Below, one piece after another: positions 58,571 to 64,000 of a stretch of 64,000 bases of DNA. The notes beneath the pieces were generated by a model that made no database searches, had not been told where the DNA came from, and saw nothing but the letters and a program-made list of their open reading frames with translations. The stretch is from Lachnospiraceae bacterium A2 (lineage in GTDB: Bacteria; Bacillota; Clostridia; Lachnospirales; Lachnospiraceae), in the NCBI GenBank assembly GCA_000403315.2, contig KE159639.1:4298-68297 (forward strand), written 5' to 3'. The number at the start of each line of letters is the position of its first letter. The first letter of the stretch is position 1. The translations under genes and the position numbers were made by a program.

Positions 58571-58635
58571 ATATGGTTAAGGTGTCAAAAAGGAGCGCAG
58601 CGCCAAAGGCGCTTTTGCATCCTAACCTTAATATA
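58571..58635. repeat. Stem-loop repeat, copy 2
   Basis: Outer arms GGTTAAGGT / ACCTTAA-type enclose AGCGCC-AAA-GGCGCT. Layout (outer AT-rich arms, inner GC-rich AGC.CC/GG.GCT, AAAAG spacers) matches copy 1 with compensatory differences in the inner stem. 58636-58741 holds no gene that I see. Confidence 0.55.
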
Positions 58636-58741
58636 AAATATGCGCCGTTCAGAAGGATAGATACTGTTACATCCGTCTGCGTACACAACATTTTGTTAAT
58701 TATACCATATCCCCGGCAAAATACAATGCAGGAAATTATTC

Positions 58742-61093
58742 CTACTCCACTTCCTGCCAGAACTTTTCTACTTCCCCACGTACGCTGCTAACCGTCACCC
58801 GCCCAAAATGCTCCCACTCCCTAGGGAACATCCGCTGGTACCCTTCTTCAAGGAACCGCTCGTCCAGCAGCAGGATAATGCCCCGGTCCTCGCTGGTACG
58901 GATGACACGCCCGGCTGCCTGCAGCACCTTGTTCATGCCCGGATACCGGAAGGCATATTCAAAGCCAAGCCCCTCCCGCTGCTGGTAAAAGTCCTTTAAA
59001 ATTTCCCGTTCATTGCTGATTTGGGGCAGCCCTGTCCCTACAATCAGTACGCCAATCAGGGATTTCCCTTTTAAGTCAATGCCCTCTGCAAAAATCCCGC
59101 CCATGACGCAGAAGGCTACCAATGTTTTTTCCCTCTTTACGGAAAACGCGTCCAGGAACGCTTCCCGCTCCTGTTCCCCCATGCCGCTTTCCTGGCAGAT
59201 GCAGTCCATCTCCTCCAAAATCCCCCCAATGGCAAGGAAACTCTCCCACACCTGCCCCATCATTTTATAGGAAGGGAAAAATACGATATAATTTCCCTGC
59301 TTCCCCTGGGCTGCCTGGTGGATGTAGCTTGCAATTTTTTGGAATTCCCCCTCCGTCCGCCTTGTGTATTTGCTGCTGACGTCGGCCCCCACCGCCAAAA
59401 ACCTCTGCTGTTCCCCGAATACAGTCTGGGCGTACACCGCATAATTGTCCTCTTTTGTGCTGAGAAGCTTCTTATAATATTGGATCGGCAGCAAGGTGGC
59501 TGAAAAAAAGATGGTACTCCTGCCTTTGTCCAAACATTCCTGAAGGTTTACCGCTGGGCTGACGCAAAATAGTTTCAGCTTGAAGGACTGCTGCGTTTCA
59601 TGCTCCGTGTACGCCACATAGTTTTCATCCATCCGCTCATACACATTCAGGAAATGCCTAAGTTCCAGATAAAATTCCTGCACATCCTTTTTCTCTGGGA
59701 AATTGAGCTCCTTCTGGAAAAATTCCTCCATAGCGGAGCAGAGCCGCATCAAATCAAACGCAAGCCCGCTGATGCTGTCCAGTACCTCATAGGTTTCGCA
59801 CTGCCGCTTGAACCCCAACAAATGTTTATTGCAGGCTTCCATGGCCTGTGCGCATCTTAAGCTATGGCTTTTCATCACTTTTTTCAGGCGCAGGAAATCT
59901 TCTTTATAAAGGGACGCGCTGTACATGTCCCGGGCACGATCCACTAGGTTGTGGGCCTCGTCTACCAAAAACAGGTACTCCCCCTTTGTGCCCTCGGAAA
60001 AAAAGCGTTTCAGGTACACGTTTGGGTCAAAGACATAATTGTAGTCGCAGATCACCGCGTCCGCCCACAGGGACGCATCCAAGCACATTTCAAAAGGGCA
60101 GACCTGAAATGCTTCCGCCTGCGCAAGCAAAGCTTCCCTTGCCATGTCGTATTCCCGCTGGATAAAATCAAATACGGCGTCATTGACACGGTCATAATGC
60201 CCTTTGGCATACATGCAGTGCACGGGGTTGCAGTCCATTTCCCTGCAGAAGCACAGCTTTTCCTTTGCCGTAATGGTAATGACACGCCCCTGGTAGCCCT
60301 GTTCCCGCAGCAAATCAAAGGCTTCTTTCGCCACAGTCCTTGTGATAGTCTTAGCCGTCAGGTAAAAAATTTTCTCTGCCAGCCCCTGCCCTACCGCCTT
60401 TACCGCAGGGAACAAAGCAGTGATGGTTTTCCCTGTGCCGGTGGGAGCCTGGATAAACAAAATTTTTTCCCGCTGGATGGTGCGGTACACATCCCCAGCC
60501 AGTTCCCGCTGCCCTGCCCGGTAAGGGAATGGGAAGGCAAGCCCCGCAATGGAACTATTCCGCTCCTGCCTTGCCTTATATTGGAACCTGGCCCATTTTT
60601 CATAAGAATGGATGAGGGATCCAAACCATCCTTCCAGCTCCGCAAACAGATAATTTTCCTGAAACCTGCGGATTTCTTCCGTGTCCAAATTGCAGTATGT
60701 CATCTGGACGGCGATTTCGGAAAGCTGGTTCTGCAGGGCGTAAATATAAGCGTAACATTTGGCTTGGGCAAGGTGGACTGGCACAGGCCCTTCCATCAGG
60801 CTTACGTCCTGGTAAACCCCTTTGATTTCATCAATGGTTACATGGCCTTCCTCCACAATCACGCCGTCTGCCCGCCCCTCAATGGCAATTGTGTACTGCT
60901 CCCGCCCCACCTGGATTTTTAAAGCCACCTCGGGCTGGTAGGAGGAGCCCATCTGCTTTTGGATTTTCCGGTGTATCCGGCTGCCTTCCTGCATGGCCTC
61001 CTTCTGGGCCGCTTTTCCATACCGGTTGTCAATGTCGCCGGAACGGAGGATAAATTCCACAAGGTTCCTGACAGATATTTTGATTTGTTCCAT
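58742..61093 (-). CDS. DinG/Rad3-type helicase with N-terminal nuclease-like domain
   Basis: A 783-residue protein. Residues ~1-180 carry a PD-(D/E)XK/Cas4-like pattern (GRADGVIVEEGHVTIDEIKG). The helicase has Walker A APTGTGKTIT (~220), four Fe-S-type cysteines between ~285 and 340 (CFCREMDC, HCMY, CPFEMC), the DEAH box FLVDEAHNLV (~375) and motif VI LQAAGRVIR (~735). This is the chromosomal DNA-repair helicase common in Lachnospiraceae; direction should be 5' to 3'. No overlap with neighbours. Confidence 0.87.
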   Translation of the reverse strand: MEQIKISVRNLVEFILRSGDIDNRYGKAAQKEAMQEGSRIHRKIQKQMGSSYQPEVALKIQVGREQYTIAIEGRADGVIVEEGHVTIDEIKGVYQDVSLMEGPVPVHLAQAKCYAYIYALQNQLSEIAVQMTYCNLDTEEIRRFQENYLFAELEGWFGSLIHSYEKWARFQYKARQERNSSIAGLAFPFPYRAGQRELAGDVYRTIQREKILFIQAPTGTGKTITALFPAVKAVGQGLAEKIFYLTAKTITRTVAKEAFDLLREQGYQGRVITITAKEKLCFCREMDCNPVHCMYAKGHYDRVNDAVFDFIQREYDMAREALLAQAEAFQVCPFEMCLDASLWADAVICDYNYVFDPNVYLKRFFSEGTKGEYLFLVDEAHNLVDRARDMYSASLYKEDFLRLKKVMKSHSLRCAQAMEACNKHLLGFKRQCETYEVLDSISGLAFDLMRLCSAMEEFFQKELNFPEKKDVQEFYLELRHFLNVYERMDENYVAYTEHETQQSFKLKLFCVSPAVNLQECLDKGRSTIFFSATLLPIQYYKKLLSTKEDNYAVYAQTVFGEQQRFLAVGADVSSKYTRRTEGEFQKIASYIHQAAQGKQGNYIVFFPSYKMMGQVWESFLAIGGILEEMDCICQESGMGEQEREAFLDAFSVKREKTLVAFCVMGGIFAEGIDLKGKSLIGVLIVGTGLPQISNEREILKDFYQQREGLGFEYAFRYPGMNKVLQAAGRVIRTSEDRGIILLLDERFLEEGYQRMFPREWEHFGRVTVSSVRGEVEKFWQEVE

Positions 61094-61212
61094 ATTAGTT
61101 GACGCCTTTCTTTTCCTCTCTGTTCCTAAAGCCTGCCGAATCCCTGTACGCCTTTTCCCATGTGCTTTTCCGGGATTTTGGCGGCTTATGCCCTTTATCG
61201 TCCTTTTTTAAG

Positions 61213-61255
61213 TACCAAAAAAGATGCATAACTAATTATGCATCTTTTTTTGGTA
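61213..61255. terminator. Strong bidirectional terminator
   Basis: TACCAAAAAAGATGCATAA and TTATGCATCTTTTTTTGGTA form an almost perfect 19-bp stem with a 4-base loop. It ends the HPr-like gene and insulates the helicase gene. Confidence 0.8.
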
Positions 61256-61276
61256 TTTGTCTATTCCGTTGCTGTG

Positions 61277-61510
61277 CTATGCGATTGCGTATTTGTTCAG
61301 AACGTTTTCAAAAGTAATGTCTTCCCCGCCGTACTTCACGGTAAGTTCCTTGCGGATGCCTAACCCCATTACCCCTAAAATTGATTTCGCATCAATTACC
61401 ATGCGCTGGTCATATATATCTATATCGAAGTCACACATGCCAGCAGCACGAACAAAATCACATACTTCATCAACATCTGCTAATCTAATAATTTTTTCAT
61501 TCATTTTCAT
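61277..61510 (-). CDS. HPr-like protein without the phospho-histidine
   Basis: A 77-residue protein (ATG 61510, AAAGGATG upstream). The pattern VDEVCDFVRAAGMCDFDIDI, then AKSILGVMGLGIRKELTVKY matches HPr, including the regulatory Ser-46 region (KSILGVMGLG). The His-15 loop (GLHARP in HPr) is absent, replaced by sequence around LADVDEV. It cannot carry phosphate from enzyme I, so a regulatory role like Crh is more likely. Confidence 0.78.
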   Translation of the reverse strand: MKMNEKIIRLADVDEVCDFVRAAGMCDFDIDIYDQRMVIDAKSILGVMGLGIRKELTVKYGGEDITFENVLNKYAIA

Positions 61511-61516
61511 TACCAT

Positions 61517-61918
61517 CCTTTCTTATTGGATTGATTTTTAAAGTTCTTCCCTGAACTTGTGGCAAATTATGCCACTGTTTTCTTCTTTTGTCAACTTTCC
61601 CATTTTTCCCGGATTTTATACAAAACTTGCAAAACCAACAGTTTTTCCCAGAAAAGTATCCTGGTTTCTACGTGAAAATTACGAATTTCAGGTACTTTTT
61701 TCCTAAGCACGGCAGATTAGATTTGTATAGTTTTTCCTGTTTTTTTAATTTTCTTCCAAAAAATCTGTCTATTCTGCCATTTTTTCAAAATATTTCCGGG
61801 CTTCTTCCATAACTATGCATTTCCTGATACATTTGCGCCAATCACATGCCATGCAACTGGGCAAAGCGGGGATCATAACTCTGGAATTCCAGCCCCCTGA
61901 CAGGAATGGAAGGTTTTC
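61517..61918. other. AT-rich region without a recognisable gene
   Basis: About 400 bp, T-rich on the plus strand, with several TTTTTC runs and repeated AAAATATTTCCGGG/GAAAAGTATCC-like phrases (e.g. near 61650 and 61780). No convincing reading frame on either strand. It separates the HPr-like gene from the lar promoter. Confidence 0.4.
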
Positions 61919-61947
61919 TTGACTATTTTGCAATAAAATTCTATAAT
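61919..61947 (+). promoter_or_regulatory. Promoter of the larBC operon
   Basis: TTGACT (61919-61924), 17 bp, TATAAT (61942-61947), about 58 bp before the larB start; AGGAGG (61995-62000) is the ribosome site. Confidence 0.75.
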
Positions 61948-62005
61948 TATTCTATCCTGTACAATATATGTCAGAAAATAAAAAATGCTATTTTAGGAGG
62001 CCGTT

Positions 62006-62767
62006 ATGGAATCCAAACATATGTTATCAATTTTACAGCAGGTAAAGGATGGCTCCCTTGACATCCACGATGCTTATGGGAAGCTGAAAATCAGCCCCTT
62101 TGAAGACCTTGGGTATGCGAAAATAGACCATCACCGAAAAATACGCCAAGGAGCGCCGGAGGTGATTTACGGCGCAGGGAAAACCGCAGGCCAGATGGAA
62201 GGCATCCTTACCTCCCTTCTGTCCCACTGCCCGGAAAACATTTTGATTACCAGGCTTTCGGAAGAATCTGCCGGTTACTTGTCCCAAAAATTTTCCCTTA
62301 CCTATGACAAGCTGTCCCGCATCGGGATTGTAAACCGGAAAGAAAGGGTTACCGCTTCCGGCACAATCCTGGTAGCTACCGGAGGGACAAGCGATATCCC
62401 TGTTGCGGAAGAAGCCGCCCTTACGGCCGAAACCCTTGGCAACCGTGTGGAACGGCTGTACGACGTAGGGGTTGCGGGCATCCACCGGCTGCTGTCCCAT
62501 GCAGACAGCATTTCCAAAGCCACTGTTATCGTGGCGGCAGCCGGCATGGAAGGCGCCCTCGCCAGCGTCATTGGGGGCCTGAGCGACTGCCCGGTCATTG
62601 CAGTCCCCACCAGCATTGGGTATGGGGCAAATTTCCAAGGGCTTTCCGCGCTGCTGTCCATGCTGAATTCCTGCGCCAGCGGGGTCAGCGTGGTAAATAT
62701 TGACAATGGGTTTGGCGCTGGCTACCTTGCCAGCATGATTAACCATATAGGAGGTAATGAAACATGA
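62006..62767 (+). CDS. larB: LarB, nickel-pincer cofactor biosynthesis carboxylase/hydrolase
   Basis: A 253-residue protein. The N-terminal segment IDHHRKIRQGAPEVIYGAGK and the PurE/AIR-carboxylase-like C-terminal domain (ILVATGGTSDIPVAEEAALT, VERLYDVGVAGIHRLL, VVAAAGMEGALASVIGGL, VPTSIGYGANFQGLSALLSM) are diagnostic for LarB. LarB carboxylates nicotinic acid adenine dinucleotide at C5, the first step of the Ni-pincer cofactor of lactate racemase and related enzymes. Overlaps larC (ATGA). Confidence 0.92.
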   Translation: MESKHMLSILQQVKDGSLDIHDAYGKLKISPFEDLGYAKIDHHRKIRQGAPEVIYGAGKTAGQMEGILTSLLSHCPENILITRLSEESAGYLSQKFSLTYDKLSRIGIVNRKERVTASGTILVATGGTSDIPVAEEAALTAETLGNRVERLYDVGVAGIHRLLSHADSISKATVIVAAAGMEGALASVIGGLSDCPVIAVPTSIGYGANFQGLSALLSMLNSCASGVSVVNIDNGFGAGYLASMINHIGGNET

Positions 62768-64000
62768 AAACACTTTTTCTTGAATGCAACATGGGGGCTG
62801 CCGGGGATATGCTGATGGGCGCCCTCTACGAACTTCTCCCAGAGCCGGAACAAGTGCAGTTCTTAGACACAATGAACCGCCTGTTCCCGGATAAAATTAT
62901 GGTAAAAGCTTCCCCTGCTGAGAAATGCGGAATCTGGGGGACGAAAATGGATGTGGTGATTTTAGGCCAGACAGAACCGGACGGCTCCCCAGGGCATGGG
63001 CATCTCCCACACGCCGGGGGCACGGATGATGCGCATGCATCCCAAGCAGGGAACGCAGATTCCCAAGCCCCCCATGGAGAGGACAGAGCCAAGGACCGCC
63101 ACACACATCCTGCCAGCAGCCAGCACGGAGGGCATGCCCACCACGCAGAAGGGGCAGGGCACGGGCACAGCCACATGCTCCACACCAGCTACCCGGAAAT
63201 GATGGAACGGATTGACAGCCTGCCAGTCCCTGCCCCGGTAAAGGAGCATGCGAAATCTGTCTATACCTTAATTGGCAATGCAGAAAGCCATGCCCACCAC
63301 ATGGACATTTCCCAAATCCATTTCCATGAAGTAGGGACGCTGGACGCACTGATGGATGTGGTGGGATGCTGTATTTTATTGGAACTGTTAGATCCGGAAC
63401 AGATCATTGCTTCCCCGGTCCATGTAGGGAGCGGGAGCGTCCGCTGCGCCCATGGCATCCTTCCGGTGCCAGCCCCTGCCACCGCAGAGATTTTACGGGA
63501 CGTCCCCATTTACTGCGGCTCAACAGATGGGGAGCTCTGCACTCCTACCGGGGCTGCGCTGTTAAAGCACTTTGCCGCCCAGTTTACCGCCATGCCCCCC
63601 ATGTCTGTGGAAAAAACAGGTTACGGCATGGGCACAAAGGACTTCCCTACCGCCAACTGCCTGCGGGCTTTCTGGGGCAATATGGAACTCCTGCCTGTCC
63701 CCTCCCCCCGGCAGCTTCCCGGCTCTTATACCGGGCATCCCCTGGCAGGCATCCGGGAGGAGGAAACCCGCCCGGACTTTTACACGGAGCAGTTCCACAG
63801 CTTAGACCAGATTCTGGAGCTTTCCTGTAATTTGGACGACATGACGCCGGAAGCCGTTTCCTATGCAGTAAACCTTCTGATGGAAGCAGGCGCGCTGGAT
63901 GTCTTTACCACCTCCGTCCATATGAAAAAAAACCGCCCTGGCCTTCTCCTTACCTGCCTGTGCGACCTTGAGGAAGAAAGCCGTTTCAGCCGGCTGATAC
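62764..64000 (+). CDS. larC: LarC, nickel-insertion enzyme (runs off the window)
   Basis: ATG 62764 overlaps the larB stop. 412 complete codons are seen with no stop. LarC1 part: MKTLFLECNMGAAGDMLMGA, DISQIHFHEVGTLDALMDVV and CTPTGAALLKHF. A ~70-residue His-rich insert (GHGHLPHAGG ... GGHAHHAEGAGHGHSH) follows residue 78. LarC2 part: LELSCNLDDMTPEAVSYAVN and DVFTTSVHMKKNRPG. The two parts are in one frame, whereas in Lactiplantibacillus plantarum they are joined by frameshifting. LarC inserts Ni into the pincer cofactor in a CTP-dependent way. Confidence 0.92.
   Translation, partial: MKTLFLECNMGAAGDMLMGALYELLPEPEQVQFLDTMNRLFPDKIMVKASPAEKCGIWGTKMDVVILGQTEPDGSPGHGHLPHAGGTDDAHASQAGNADSQAPHGEDRAKDRHTHPASSQHGGHAHHAEGAGHGHSHMLHTSYPEMMERIDSLPVPAPVKEHAKSVYTLIGNAESHAHHMDISQIHFHEVGTLDALMDVVGCCILLELLDPEQIIASPVHVGSGSVRCAHGILPVPAPATAEILRDVPIYCGSTDGELCTPTGAALLKHFAAQFTAMPPMSVEKTGYGMGTKDFPTANCLRAFWGNMELLPVPSPRQLPGSYTGHPLAGIREEETRPDFYTEQFHSLDQILELSCNLDDMTPEAVSYAVNLLMEAGALDVFTTSVHMKKNRPGLLLTCLCDLEEESRFSRLI

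Noticed and set aside
59951..60922. Plus-strand frame of 323 codons opposite the helicase gene
   Set aside because: The minus strand carries unmistakable helicase motifs over the whole range; the plus frame is a shadow.
63700..63715. Programmed frameshift site in larC at the C-run
   Set aside because: LarC1 and LarC2 are already in the same frame, so no shift is needed here.

Overview
The window reads as a low-to-mid GC, Gram-positive gut anaerobe of the Lachnospiraceae type. The support is AGGAGG ribosome sites almost everywhere, PcfB/VirD4/Maff2-type conjugation genes, TnpW/TnpX-type transposon proteins, a LytTR two-component pair and IS families common in that group. Only about the last 11 kb looks like ordinary chromosome. 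The first 52 kb is a nested stack of mobile elements with many interrupted genes. All family names come from reading the proteins; no search was run.

Layout. (1) An outer Tn1549-like conjugative element is present in two pieces on the minus strand. The right piece (43.06-51.15 kb) carries ParB, a DUF7768-like protein, a cytosine methyltransferase, ArdA, a DUF3991/Toprim primase (split by an IS), PcfB (frameshifted) and the start of VirD4. The left piece (71-366) holds the end of a Maff2-like gene and the start of a TrbL/VirB6-like gene. Everything between is inserted DNA. (2) From 26.95 to about 43.07 kb lies a mobilizable element: TnpW, a DnaC-like ATPase and a replisome organizer, a MobA/MobL relaxase with an in-frame amber codon, two sigma-like regulators, a lantibiotic-immunity-type ABC transporter with its own two-component system (separated by an IS1182-type insertion), and a full-length large serine recombinase at the right end. 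(3) Pieces of another element sit at 461-1606 and 21.5-26.9 kb: a truncated serine recombinase, an Lnt-like acyltransferase, a sigma factor, an HTH protein and an Rpn-like nuclease. (4) A Tn916-like mobilizable element of about 19.9 kb (1607-21527) is inserted between the Lnt-like gene and its terminator. It is bounded by a 14-bp direct repeat and carries MobV, an oriT-like region, 32-bp iterons, Xis, a repressor and an integrase.

Inside the Tn916-like element are two notable cargoes. One is a 5.6-kb minus-strand block (5.1-10.6 kb): a LytTR response regulator, a GHKL histidine kinase and four soluble proteins of unknown function. It is flanked by a duplicated gene-end-plus-terminator, and two 11-bp repeats spaced 22 bp lie upstream of the regulator. 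This is the best candidate for an undescribed system. The other is a 6.3-kb insertion that cuts the integrase gene just after its HxxRH box. It brings SdpR/SdpI-like genes, an ABC transporter broken by an IS3-family element, and debris of two other recombinases.

From 53 kb onward the chromosome resumes: LysR and a VOC protein; a hybrid histidine kinase followed by an extracellular solute-binding lipoprotein with no permease; a DinG/Rad3-type helicase with an N-terminal nuclease-like domain; an HPr-like protein lacking the phospho-histidine; and larB-larC for nickel-pincer cofactor synthesis, with larC running off the end of the window.
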